Below the pieces are notes generated by a model that had not been told where the DNA came from, ran no database searches, and saw only the letters and a program-made list of their open reading frames with translations. From positions 1 through 64,000 of the forward strand of contig NZ_FOEF01000026.1 of NCBI RefSeq assembly GCF_900110575.1: a DNA stretch of 64,000 nucleotides, in the 5' to 3' direction. The translations under genes were made by a program, and so were the position numbers. This document shows positions 50,139 to 58,195 of this stretch, piece after piece (position 1 is the stretch's first letter; the number at the start of each line of letters is the position of its first letter). This stretch comes from Amycolatopsis saalfeldensis. GTDB lineage: Bacteria > Actinomycetota > Actinomycetes > Mycobacteriales > Pseudonocardiaceae.

Positions 50139-50780
50139 TCAGGTTGGGATGCGGGCGCGTCCGAGGATGTGCGCGTGCGGCGGCACGAACCGCAACGGCG
50201 CGTAGGAGAAGCGATGCAGTGGCTCGATCTGGAAGCCCGCAGCCCGGATGGACTCGGCGGTGTCCCGGTTGAGGTGACAGCCCCCGCCCGCCCGTGACCA
50301 CACCGGGGTCAGGGCGTCCTGAAGCAGCCCGAGCAGCGGGTTGGCCGACCGCACGTGCTCGAAGAACCGCAACTCACCGCCCGGCCGCAGCACCCGGCGG
50401 ATCTCCGCGAGTGCCGCGGGTACGTCGGTGACCGAGCACAGCACCAGTGAGGCCACCGCGGCGTCGAAGCTCCGGTCCTCGGCGGGTAAGGCGCCCGCGT
50501 GCCCGGCCACCACCCGCACCGGCACTGAAGCCTTCTCTGCGGCCTGCTCCGCGAGGGCGCGCAGCCGATCCTCCGGCTCGACGGCCACCACTTCGGTCAC
50601 GGTGTCCGGGTAGTGCGTGAAGTTCATGCCGTTGCCCGCGCCGACCTCGATCACCCTTCCGGACAGCCCCGCGAGCGCCAGGTCCCGGCGCTCGGCGGTG
50701 CCGCGCTGCTCGGACTCGGCGCTGATCCGCTCGTACATCCGCGCGAACCGCGGATGCTGGAACTCCGAAAGATCCGCCAT
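50139..50780 (-). CDS. SAM-dependent methyltransferase in the copper island
   Basis: A 213-residue class I methyltransferase of the UbiE/phosphatidylethanolamine type. Motif I is IEVGAGNGMNFTHYP near residue 45, and ALAEIRRVLRPGGELRFFEHVRS is the motif near residue 120. GGGCHLNRDTAESI is conserved in homologues near metal genes. It is divergent from the TlpA-CcdA operon across operator C, hence likely co-regulated with copper genes. The substrate is unknown. It is convergent with the M56 gene, with 6 bp between stops. Confidence 0.82.
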   Translation of the reverse strand: MADLSEFQHPRFARMYERISAESEQRGTAERRDLALAGLSGRVIEVGAGNGMNFTHYPDTVTEVVAVEPEDRLRALAEQAAEKASVPVRVVAGHAGALPAEDRSFDAAVASLVLCSVTDVPAALAEIRRVLRPGGELRFFEHVRSANPLLGLLQDALTPVWSRAGGGCHLNRDTAESIRAAGFQIEPLHRFSYAPLRFVPPHAHILGRARIPT

Positions 50781-50834
50781 CGCTCACCCCTTCCCGATGC
50801 CACGACGGTAACCCCAGACGGCCCGGCCACCATC

Positions 50835-50857
50835 ATCTACTAATCTACGCAGTAGGT
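50835..50857. promoter_or_regulatory. Copper-island operator C (BlaI/CopY-like)
   Basis: ATCTACT-N9-AGTAGGT fits the consensus with one arm mismatch. It lies between the divergent methyltransferase (start 50780) and lipoprotein TlpA (start 50885) genes. The preceding CCATCATCTAC string is shared with operators B and D. Confidence 0.75.
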
Positions 50858-50884
50858 ACGTAGTTGTCGATCGAGGGAGCTGGG

Positions 50885-51499
50885 ATGCGCAGGACGCGCT
50901 GGCCGGGCGTCGCGCTGGCCGTCGCCGGGCTGCTCACGCTGACCGCGTGCAGCAGCGGCACCGACGCCGTCGCGCGGGGCAGCACGTTCGAGTTCGTCTC
51001 GCCCGGCGGCCAGACCACGATCTTCTACGACCCGTCCACCAGCCGGGGCACCGCGCCGGACCTGTCCGGTGAGAGCCTGCCCAAGCCCGGGACACAGATC
51101 CGGTTGTCCGACTACGCCGGCAAGGTCGTCGTGATCAACATCTGGGGCTCGTGGTGCGGCCCGTGCCGCGCCGAGACACCGGAGCTGGAGAAGGTGTTCG
51201 AGCAGACCCAATCCTCCGGTGTGCAGTTCCTCGGCATCGACGTGCGCGACGACCGCGCCGCCGCGGAGGACTTCGTGCGCGACCGCCACGTCACCTACCC
51301 GTCGATCTTCGACCCATCCGGCCGATCGTTGCTGGCGCTGAACGGATATCCACGCAGCGTGGTGCCCTCCACCCTGGTGCTCGACCGCCGGCACCGCGTG
51401 GCCGCGGTCTTCCTCACCGCGCTCATCGCCAGCGACCTGCTGCCCGTCGTGCAGCGCGTCGCCGCCGAACCCACCCCGCCGCAAGGACGACCCGCGTGA
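50885..51499 (+). CDS. TlpA-type thioredoxin lipoprotein
   Basis: A 204-residue lipoprotein with lipobox LTAC (residues 19-22) and thioredoxin motif WGSWCGPCRAETPEL (WCGPC at 90-94). The cis-Pro is in RSVVPSTLVLD. It would reduce disulfides in apocytochromes or metal-binding proteins outside the membrane. It overlaps the CcdA gene downstream by GTGA and is led by operator C. The ATG at 50885 has GAGGGAG upstream. Confidence 0.87.
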   Translation: MRRTRWPGVALAVAGLLTLTACSSGTDAVARGSTFEFVSPGGQTTIFYDPSTSRGTAPDLSGESLPKPGTQIRLSDYAGKVVVINIWGSWCGPCRAETPELEKVFEQTQSSGVQFLGIDVRDDRAAAEDFVRDRHVTYPSIFDPSGRSLLALNGYPRSVVPSTLVLDRRHRVAAVFLTALIASDLLPVVQRVAAEPTPPQGRPA

Positions 51500-52275
51500 A
51501 CCTGACCGACCTGGCCGTGTCCGGCCCGCTGCTGCTGGCCGCGCTGCTGGCCATCGCCGCCGGCGCGGTGTCGTTCGCCTCGCCGTGCTGCCTGCCGCTG
51601 GTGCCGGGCTACCTCGCCTACCTCGCCGGCCTGGTCGGCGCCGAACCCCCACCCGTCACCGGCGACGACGCGGGGCGGCCGGTGCGCGGGCGGTGGCGGG
51701 TCGCCGGGGCCGCATTGCTGTTCGTGCTCGGGTTCACCGTCGTGTTCACCGCCGCCACCATGGCGGTGCTCGGCGTGTCGGACGCGCTGCTGGCCAACGA
51801 GGAACTGCTGCAACGCCTCGGCGGCGTGGTCACCATCGCGATGGGCCTGGTCTTCCTCGGCATGTTCAGCCCGCTGCAACGCGGCATGAAACTGCGGCAC
51901 ACGCCGCGCAACGGGCTGTGGGGCGCGCCGCTGCTCGGCGCCGTCTACGGCCTGGGCTGGACCCCGTGCCTCGGCCCCACCCTGGCCGGGGTGATCGCGC
52001 TGGCCAGCGGCACCCAGGTCGGCCCCACCACCGGACGCGGACTGCTGCTGATCACCGCCTACTGCCTCGGGCTCGGCCTGCCGTTCATCGCGCTCGCCCT
52101 CGGGGCCCGCTGGGCCGTGCACGCCACCAGCTGGGTACGTCGCCACATCCGCCGCGTGCAGCAGGTCGGCGGGGTATTGCTGATCGCGATCGGCGTCGCG
52201 CTGGTCACCGGCATGTGGGGCGAAGTCATCGCCTGGCTGCGCGGCCCGATCTCCGGCTTCACCGTCCCGCTCTAA
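51496..52275 (+). CDS. ccdA: Cytochrome c biogenesis protein CcdA
   Basis: A 259-residue membrane protein with six predicted helices. The two conserved cysteine helices are SFASPCCLPLVPGYLAYLAGL (TM1) and LGWTPCLGPTLAGVIALAS (TM4). It carries electrons from cytosolic thioredoxin to the TlpA partner. The GTG overlaps the TlpA stop (GTGA), so the two form the standard reductant pair. ResB and ResC, which complete cytochrome c assembly, are not encoded here, so the pair may serve copper proteins instead. Confidence 0.88.
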   Translation: MNLTDLAVSGPLLLAALLAIAAGAVSFASPCCLPLVPGYLAYLAGLVGAEPPPVTGDDAGRPVRGRWRVAGAALLFVLGFTVVFTAATMAVLGVSDALLANEELLQRLGGVVTIAMGLVFLGMFSPLQRGMKLRHTPRNGLWGAPLLGAVYGLGWTPCLGPTLAGVIALASGTQVGPTTGRGLLLITAYCLGLGLPFIALALGARWAVHATSWVRRHIRRVQQVGGVLLIAIGVALVTGMWGEVIAWLRGPISGFTVPL

Positions 52276-52301
52276 GCCGCTCACGTACAGGGAGATTGTC
52301 C

Positions 52302-53018
52302 ATGGCAGCGAAGAAGAACAGCCAACGCAAACCCACCCCGCGAGCTGCGCAGAAAGCCGTCGCGCAGGCCCGAGCCGGCAGCCGGCGCAACGGACTGCTG
52401 TGGGGTGGCGCGGCGGTGATCGTGGTGGCGCTGCTGGTGGCCGTGATCGTCGCCGTGACCAACTCGGCCGGCACCAAGCAGGCCGACACCGCGGCCACGA
52501 ACCTGAACAACCCACCGGCGACCACCGCCGTCGGGCGCAACGCTCCGCCGCCCTGGCCCGCACCGGCGGACGCTGCCGCCGCGGTACGGACAGCAGGACT
52601 GCCGATGCTGACCGCGGAAGGCAACGTCGAACACATCCACGCCCACCTCGACGTCCGCGTCGACGGCCAGCCCGTCGAGGTCCCGCCCTACCTCGGCATC
52701 GACCAAACCCGCGGCAGCATCAGCCCCCTGCACACCCACGACACCACCGGCGTCATCCACATCGAATCCCCCGTCAAGCGGGAGTTCACCCTGGGCGAGC
52801 TGTTCAGCGAATGGGATGTGAGCCTGTCCGCGGACAACATCGGCGCCCTGCACGCCACCGACGGCAAGACCCTGCGCGTCTACGTCAACGGCACCCTGCG
52901 CGGCGGCAACCCCGCCGCGATCACGTTCAACGCCCACGACGAGATCGTCCTCATCTACGGCGCACCGCAGCCGGGCGAGTCCGTTCCCAGCCGTTATGAC
53001 TTCCCGGCGGGTGATTGA
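52302..53018 (+). CDS. Membrane-anchored His-rich protein, unknown function
   Basis: A 238-residue protein with a basic N-terminus, one membrane helix (LLWGGAAVIVVALLVAVIVAV) and an extracytoplasmic domain. Clusters EHIHAHLDVRV and LHTHDTTGVIHIESP hold five His that could bind Cu or Zn. Actinomycete homologues are conserved but unnamed, as far as I recall. It follows CcdA by 26 bp with an AGGGAGA box, so it is likely part of the same operon and may be a substrate or partner of the thiol system. Confidence 0.7.
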   Translation: MAAKKNSQRKPTPRAAQKAVAQARAGSRRNGLLWGGAAVIVVALLVAVIVAVTNSAGTKQADTAATNLNNPPATTAVGRNAPPPWPAPADAAAAVRTAGLPMLTAEGNVEHIHAHLDVRVDGQPVEVPPYLGIDQTRGSISPLHTHDTTGVIHIESPVKREFTLGELFSEWDVSLSADNIGALHATDGKTLRVYVNGTLRGGNPAAITFNAHDEIVLIYGAPQPGESVPSRYDFPAGD

Positions 53019-53128
53019 CCACTCACCACCGTCCACAGTCGCCATTGCGGTCGCTGGGCCGCTGTGGCAATGCCGACGGGGCTGGGCCGCTGGCGTGGCA
53101 GTCATGGGACGACGCCTCGCGGCGAATG

Positions 53129-53350
53129 TCAGGGCAGCGCTGAAGCGCGGTAACCGAGTTCTTCGATCGCGGCAATCACGTCCTCGGGGCTGTTCTGGCT
53201 CGGATCCAGCTCGACCGTGCTGCGAGCCTGTTTCATCGTGGTTTGCGTGCTGTGCACGCCGGGGAGGTCTTCCAGGGTGTCGTCGATGAGCAGCGCGCAG
53301 CTGCCGCAGTGCATGCCTTCGACGCGGAACACGTGGGTCGTGGTGGCCAT
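53129..53350 (-). CDS. HMA-domain copper chaperone-like protein
   Basis: A 73-residue single HMA domain with GMHCGSCALLIDDTLEDLPGV, the CxxC metal site, near residue 14. It is cytosolic and would deliver Cu(I). It lies 14 bp after the SafE-cupredoxin gene on the same strand. A second chaperone, CopZ-like, is encoded at 57890. Confidence 0.85.
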   Translation of the reverse strand: MATTTHVFRVEGMHCGSCALLIDDTLEDLPGVHSTQTTMKQARSTVELDPSQNSPEDVIAAIEELGYRASALP

Positions 53351-53364
53351 GGTGGAAGTCCTTG

Positions 53365-54456
53365 TCAGACGATGGTGAGGGTGCCGGTGTACATGCCCAT
53401 GCCGCAGGCGTAGTCGAGCCGTCCGGGCTGCAGCACACCCAGGTCGATCCGGGTTTCACCGTTGACCGGCAGGATTTTCTGTTCGTCGCGGATGACGAGG
53501 GACCGGATGCAGCCTTGGGCGCCGTCCGACTTCACGACCAGCGTGGTCGGCACACCGGCCCGGACTTGAACGTTCTCCGGGCTGTAGGCGTGGCTGGTGG
53601 CTGTGATCACCACGGTCTGCTGACCCTCCATAGTGGACGATGCCGTGGTGTCGGCGGGTGCTTGCGCGAAGCCGACGGTCTGCGCGATCCGGCTGGCCGC
53701 CAGGGGCGATCCGGCGAGTTCCAGGCCGCCGTTGAGCGTGTAGAGGCCCATCGCCAGCACCGCCAGCCCGGTGACCACCGCGAGCCGGCCGCGCCAGGCG
53801 GTAGCGGCTTTGCGGGCGGCGTAGCCAAGGATTGCGAACAGCGGGCCGGTGCCGAGCACGAACACCGCCATCGTCGCCGCGCCCGCCGGCGCCGACCCCG
53901 AGGTCAAGGCGAGCGCCTCCACCGACAGCGTCACTCCGCACGGGATCAGCACCGTGGCCAGGCCGAGCAAGGCCGGTGCCAGCGCTGCCTGCGAGCGGGT
54001 CCGGTTGCGCACGATCTTCATCCAGGAGGTCGGCGGCTCGACGACGATGCCGCGGAAGCCGGGCACGCCGAGCTGGGCGAGCCCGAACACGATGATCAGC
54101 ACCCCGGCGCCGATCTGCAGCCAGGTCCGTACCCCGACCGAGAGTTCCGCCGCACTACCCAGCGCGCCGAGCAAGGCGCCGAGCAGGGTGTGCGAGACCA
54201 GCTTGCCGACCAGGAACCCGCCCACTGGGGCGAGGTCGTCCCCGAGCTGGGCACGCCAGTTCGGTCGTGGCCCGGTCGTCTGGGTGGTGTCGTTGTGGCG
54301 GGTGCCGCCTTTCGCGCGGCGGGGCGGAACGGGAGCGGGTTGCGCGGTGGCGGCGCGCTGGCGGGTGATCAACCCGGTCAGCAGGCCGCCCTGCACCGCC
54401 GCACAGGACACGCCACCGGCGAACAGGCCGGTGACAAGGACAGCTGCAAGATTCAC
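53365..54456 (-). CDS. Sulfite exporter/SafE-DsbD-like membrane protein with cupredoxin domain
   Basis: A 363-residue protein. About seven membrane helices (residues 1-235) are of the TauE/SafE/DsbD-related type with redox-like Cys in SCAAVQGG and LIPCGVTLS. A C-terminal extracytoplasmic cupredoxin-like domain (residues about 265-363) has HAYSPENVQV and GRLDYACGMGMYTG, placing His, Cys and Met as a copper-site set. The GTG start has GGAGG. This fusion is seen in copper-handling clusters and may trap or reduce Cu outside. Confidence 0.78.
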   Translation of the reverse strand: MNLAAVLVTGLFAGGVSCAAVQGGLLTGLITRQRAATAQPAPVPPRRAKGGTRHNDTTQTTGPRPNWRAQLGDDLAPVGGFLVGKLVSHTLLGALLGALGSAAELSVGVRTWLQIGAGVLIIVFGLAQLGVPGFRGIVVEPPTSWMKIVRNRTRSQAALAPALLGLATVLIPCGVTLSVEALALTSGSAPAGAATMAVFVLGTGPLFAILGYAARKAATAWRGRLAVVTGLAVLAMGLYTLNGGLELAGSPLAASRIAQTVGFAQAPADTTASSTMEGQQTVVITATSHAYSPENVQVRAGVPTTLVVKSDGAQGCIRSLVIRDEQKILPVNGETRIDLGVLQPGRLDYACGMGMYTGTLTIV

Positions 54457-54551
54457 GAAAGCCTCCTGCGGAGAGGAAAACGAGGGAAGGGTCTCCAGCC
54501 AACGCCGGAGTGCACGTCTGCCCACACCGACTGGCGCTGGGCAGAGTGCTC

Positions 54552-55034
54552 CTACGTCCGCAGCAGACACAGCTCCGCGAGGCTCGGCGCTCGCGGACGA
54601 ACAGCTCGGATCCGCACCACCCGTCCGGACAGCCACGCCGCGACGGCGACCGGCCGCCAGGACGGCCGCAGCCCCAGCAGAGTCGAGACGACGGCGACGA
54701 TGAACGCCAGGCACGTCGCCAGAACCCCACCCATGCCACCCGAGCCGAGCGGCATACCCGCCGCACGAGCGACAACGCCGGCCGAGGCTCCCGCCGGGCA
54801 GACCTCGGTGAGCATGGTCGTGGACCGGCTCCCGGTGTCAGCCATCGTCGCCGACGCGCACGATGCGGTCCCCGTCTCCGAGGTCACGCTCACGGCGCCG
54901 TGCGGCATCGCGCTCATGCCATCGGCGCAGTGCTGACCGTGCAGCAACACCAGCCCGGCGAGGACGGCGAGCACAGCCACAAGCCGCGCGAGGTGTCCCC
55001 GCGCGGCTCGGTATCGATGGCTGCCGCCGATCAC
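54552..55034 (-). CDS. DUF6153-like Met/His/Cys-rich membrane protein
   Basis: A 160-residue protein with two hydrophobic segments (LVAVLAVLAGLVLLHGQHC near residue 20 and LATCLAFIVAVVSTLLGL near 115). The loop between them has MSAMPHG, SCASATM and EVCPAG, Met and Cys facing the outside. It is the second DUF6153-like gene of the island. Operator D lies just upstream, so it should be controlled with the other copper genes. Confidence 0.62.
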   Translation of the reverse strand: MIGGSHRYRAARGHLARLVAVLAVLAGLVLLHGQHCADGMSAMPHGAVSVTSETGTASCASATMADTGSRSTTMLTEVCPAGASAGVVARAAGMPLGSGGMGGVLATCLAFIVAVVSTLLGLRPSWRPVAVAAWLSGRVVRIRAVRPRAPSLAELCLLRT

Positions 55035-55063
55035 GAGCGAAGAGCGTACTGGCCCACGCCATC

Positions 55064-55086
55064 ATCTACGTACGTGGCCCGTAGAT
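55064..55086. promoter_or_regulatory. Copper-island operator D (BlaI/CopY-like)
   Basis: ATCTACG-N9-CGTAGAT has perfect 7-bp arms identical to operator B. It lies between the copA stop (55091) and the DUF6153-like start (55034), serving the latter. CCATCATCTAC is again conserved. Confidence 0.8.
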
Positions 55087-55090
55087 CGGT

Positions 55091-57367
55091 TCAGGTCGGC
55101 TGCCCGGTGGCGCTGCGGAAGCGGCGTAGCCGCAGGCTGTTGGACACCACGAACACCGAGGAGAACGCCATCGCGGCCCCGGCGATCAGCGGATTGAGCA
55201 GCCCGACCGCGGCCAGCGGCAATGCGGCGACGTTGTAGGCGAACGCCCAGAACAGGTTGCCCTTGATCGTGCGCAGGGTGCGCCGGGCCAGCCGGATCGC
55301 GTCCACCGCGGCCCGCAGGTCGCCCCGCACCAGGGTGAGATCGCTCGCTTCGATCGCCACATCGGTGCCGGTGCCCATCGCCAGGCCGAGGTCGGCCTGA
55401 GCTAGCGCGGCGGCGTCGTTGACCCCGTCACCCACCATGGCCACCACCCGGCCCTCGCCCTGCAGCCGGGTGATCACCTCGACCTTGTCCTTCGGCAACA
55501 CCTCGGCGATCACCTCGTCGATCCCGACCTCGGCCGCCACCGCCTGCGCGGCGACCTCGTTGTCGCCGGTCAGCAGCACCGGCCGCAGCCCCAGCGCCCG
55601 CAGGCCACGAATCGCCTCGGCCGAGGTGGGCTTGATCGTGTCCGCGACCACCAACACCGCACGGGCCTGACCGTCCCAGGCCACCGCCACCGCGGTACGG
55701 CCCTGCGCCTCTGCCTCCTTCTTGGCCACCCGTAGATCTTCGGGCAGCGTGATGCTCCACTGCTCCAGCAGGCTCGTGCGCCCGACCAGCACCGCATGGC
55801 CCTCGACCACGCCCTGGACGCCGAGCCCTTCGAGACTGCCGAACTCGGCTACCGGCGGCAGCGTGCCCACGCGGTCCTCGGCAGCCACCGCGATCGCCTT
55901 GGCGATCGGATGCTCCGAGGCATGCTCGGCGGCTCCCGCCAGCCGCAACGCCTCCACATCGCCGACCCCCGCAGTGGTGTGCACCTGCTGCAGGCTCATC
56001 CGGCCGGTGGTGACGGTGCCGGTCTTGTCCAGGACCACGGTGTCGATGCGGCGGGTCGACTCCAGCACCTCCGGCCCCTTGATCAGAATCCCGAGCTGGG
56101 CGCCACGACCCGTGCCGACCAGCAACGCGGTCGGCGTCGCCAAACCGAGCCCGCAGGGACAGGCGATGATCAGCACCGCGACCGCCGAGCTGAACGCCGT
56201 CGCCGCCCCGGCGCTCGCGCCGAGCCAGAACCCGAGGGTAGCGACCGCGAGGGCGATCACGATCGGCACGAACACGCCCGCGATCCGGTCGGCCAGCCGC
56301 TGGATCTCCGCCTTGCCGCTCTGGGCATCCTCGACCAGCTTGGCCATCTGCGCCAGCTGCGTGTCCGACCCGACCCTGGTCGCGCGGACCAGCAGCCGTC
56401 CTCCGGCGTTGACCGTGGCGCCGACCACCGCGTCGCCCGGCCCGACCTCCACTGGCACCGACTCGCCGGTCAGCATGCTCGCGTCGACCGCCGAACTGCC
56501 CTCGTCGACTACGCCGTCGGTGGCGATCTTCTCTCCAGGACGAACCACGAACACATTACCCACCGCGAGTTGCTCGATGGGGACGCGCTCCTCCCGCCCG
56601 TCCCGCAGCACCGCGACCTCTTTCGCACCCAGCTCCAGCAGCGTACGCAGCGCGGCCCCGGCGCGGCGCTTGGAGCGGGCCTCGAAGAACCGGCCCGCCA
56701 AGATCGCCGCCGCCAACCCGGTCGCAACCTCCAGGTAGATATTGTCGCCGGCCATCCCGCGCTGCACGGTCAGGTCGAACCCGTGGCGCAGGCCCGGCCG
56801 CCCGGCACCGCCCAGGAATAACGCGTACAACGACCACAGGAACGCCGCGGTCACACCGACCGAGATCAGGGTGTCCATCGTCGCGGCGCCGTGCCGCAGA
56901 TTCGTCCAGGTCGCCTTGTGGAACGGCCACGCCCCCCACACCACCACCGGAGCGGCCAAGGTCAGCGACAGCCACTGCCAGTTGGTGAACTGCAGCGGCG
57001 GCACCATCGCCAACGCGATCACCGGCACCGTCAACGCGACCGACACCAGCATCCGCTGCCGCAACGAACGGGTGTGCTCGTCGTACTCGCCGCCACCCGC
57101 CGACCCCTCCCCCTCGGCCGGGGGAGCGGTGTCCGGGATCGTCGCGGTGTAGCCGGTTTCCTCAACGACTTTGACGACGTCCTCTGTAGACAGTCCAGGT
57201 GGGAGGGTGACTCGCGCCTTCTCCGTCGCGTAGTTGACCGTCGCGCTCACCCCGTCGACCTTGTTCAGCTTCCGTTCGATCCGCGTCGCGCACGAGGCGC
57301 AGGTCATGCCGCCGATCACCAACTCCACCTGCCCGGAGGCGGTCTGGTCGTGTGTGGTCGAACTCAT
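55091..57367 (-). CDS. copA: Copper-translocating P1B-type ATPase
   Basis: A 758-residue Cu(I) exporter. It shows the N-terminal HMA domain with GMTCASC at 20-26, the membrane motif ACPCGLGLATP near residue 403, the phosphorylation motif DKTGTVTTG near 448, the HP locus SEHPIAKAI, and GDGVNDAAAL. CPC together with the downstream Asn/Tyr/Met-type helices fits Cu(I). It overlaps the upstream gene by ATGA. It is the third gene of the copZ-led operon under the MerR-type promoter. Confidence 0.93.
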   Translation of the reverse strand: MSSTTHDQTASGQVELVIGGMTCASCATRIERKLNKVDGVSATVNYATEKARVTLPPGLSTEDVVKVVEETGYTATIPDTAPPAEGEGSAGGGEYDEHTRSLRQRMLVSVALTVPVIALAMVPPLQFTNWQWLSLTLAAPVVVWGAWPFHKATWTNLRHGAATMDTLISVGVTAAFLWSLYALFLGGAGRPGLRHGFDLTVQRGMAGDNIYLEVATGLAAAILAGRFFEARSKRRAGAALRTLLELGAKEVAVLRDGREERVPIEQLAVGNVFVVRPGEKIATDGVVDEGSSAVDASMLTGESVPVEVGPGDAVVGATVNAGGRLLVRATRVGSDTQLAQMAKLVEDAQSGKAEIQRLADRIAGVFVPIVIALAVATLGFWLGASAGAATAFSSAVAVLIIACPCGLGLATPTALLVGTGRGAQLGILIKGPEVLESTRRIDTVVLDKTGTVTTGRMSLQQVHTTAGVGDVEALRLAGAAEHASEHPIAKAIAVAAEDRVGTLPPVAEFGSLEGLGVQGVVEGHAVLVGRTSLLEQWSITLPEDLRVAKKEAEAQGRTAVAVAWDGQARAVLVVADTIKPTSAEAIRGLRALGLRPVLLTGDNEVAAQAVAAEVGIDEVIAEVLPKDKVEVITRLQGEGRVVAMVGDGVNDAAALAQADLGLAMGTGTDVAIEASDLTLVRGDLRAAVDAIRLARRTLRTIKGNLFWAFAYNVAALPLAAVGLLNPLIAGAAMAFSSVFVVSNSLRLRRFRSATGQPT

Positions 57368-57858
57368 CGCTGTCCCCGTCCCCGCACCTCATGGTGGTTG
57401 TGCCGGTGCTCGTGTCCCCGGTCGCGCCGCGTCACGCCGTCCGTGTTGTCTTGCCGCCGTGAGCCCGCCTTCGGCTGAACTGTCAGCGCCGTCCATCGGA
57501 GTCGCTCGGCGCTCCCGGCCGACGATGGCGCGATCGTGACGGAAACCGCTGCGGGTTCCTCTGAATCGACCGCCGGATGGGCGACCCGAGAGTCACGTTG
57601 GGGCTGGGCGACAGCGACGGTGGGCGCTGCCTCGGTCGGCTGCTGCCTTGGTGGCGGTTCTGGCGGCGCGGGCGTGGCCGGCACGGCGGTCTTGTCACCC
57701 GGCTCGGCGTGATCGGTCGCATGCCCGCCCTGATGGTCGACCGCGTCGCTCGGCGTGCCCGCACCCAGTGGACCGACAGCGTTGCCTGCCGACCAGGCCC
57801 CGGCGAACACGACCACGAGCGCCATCCCGTAGGCGGACAACTTCACTCCGGTGTTCAC
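57364..57858 (-). CDS. His-rich copper-cluster protein, short version
   Basis: A 164-residue protein. One membrane anchor (VKLSAYGMALVVVFAGAWSAG) is followed by a Pro/Ala-rich His-containing stretch (DHQGGHATDHAEPGD) and a basic His-rich tail (GHEHRHNHHEVRGRGQR). The first 60 residues match the N-terminus of larger actinomycete copper proteins that go on to an HVHP-type domain, as in the lipoprotein at 42200. That domain is missing, so the gene may be truncated. The GTG start has GAGGAGG. It overlaps copA by ATGA. Confidence 0.55.
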   Translation of the reverse strand: MNTGVKLSAYGMALVVVFAGAWSAGNAVGPLGAGTPSDAVDHQGGHATDHAEPGDKTAVPATPAPPEPPPRQQPTEAAPTVAVAQPQRDSRVAHPAVDSEEPAAVSVTIAPSSAGSAERLRWTALTVQPKAGSRRQDNTDGVTRRDRGHEHRHNHHEVRGRGQR

Positions 57859-57889
57859 GCCGGGCCTCCTCGACCACTCCAGCGCGGCC

Positions 57890-58099
57890 TCACCGGGTGA
57901 CCAGTTCGTAGCCGGCCTCGTCAACCGCCGCGCTCACCTCGTCCGCGGTCAAGGGTCGGTCGCTGGTCACCCTGACCTCGCCAGATCCCAGATCGACCTC
58001 AACCCGCCGCACACCGGCGACTCTGCCGACCTCCGTGGTCACCGCGTCGACGCACTTGCCGCAGGTCATCCCGGCCACCGTGTAAACGGATTCACTCAC
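57890..58099 (-). CDS. copZ: Copper chaperone, HMA domain
   Basis: A 69-residue single HMA domain with VAGMTCGKCVDAV (GMTCGKC, CxxC) near residue 10. It would hand Cu(I) to CopA. The GTG start has GGAGG upstream. It is the first gene of copZ-57364-copA and lies downstream of a MerR-type promoter with a 19-bp spacer. Confidence 0.9.
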   Translation of the reverse strand: MSESVYTVAGMTCGKCVDAVTTEVGRVAGVRRVEVDLGSGEVRVTSDRPLTADEVSAAVDEAGYELVTR

Positions 58100-58155
58100 C
58101 GCGCACCTCCTCCACCAGAACGGATTCGCCCGCCCAGACGACGAGCACGAACCCA

Positions 58156-58186
58156 GCATCAACCTTCCAGTACGATGGAAGGTCAA
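58156..58186 (-). promoter_or_regulatory. MerR/CueR-type promoter of the copZ-copA operon
   Basis: On the minus strand the -35 TTGACC (58181-58186) and a -10 TGATGC (58156-58161) are separated by 19 bp, the overlong spacer of MerR-activated promoters. The spacer holds most of a perfect inverted repeat, ACCTTCCA-N6-TGGAAGGT (58162-58183). This is close to the CueR operator form. Confidence 0.78.
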
Positions 58187-58195
58187 GGAGGTGTG

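Noticed and set aside
53019..53128. Possible gene between the His-rich protein and the HMA gene
   Set aside because: The 110-bp gap has only a weak 6-bp inverted repeat (CATTGC/GCAATG) and no supported start.
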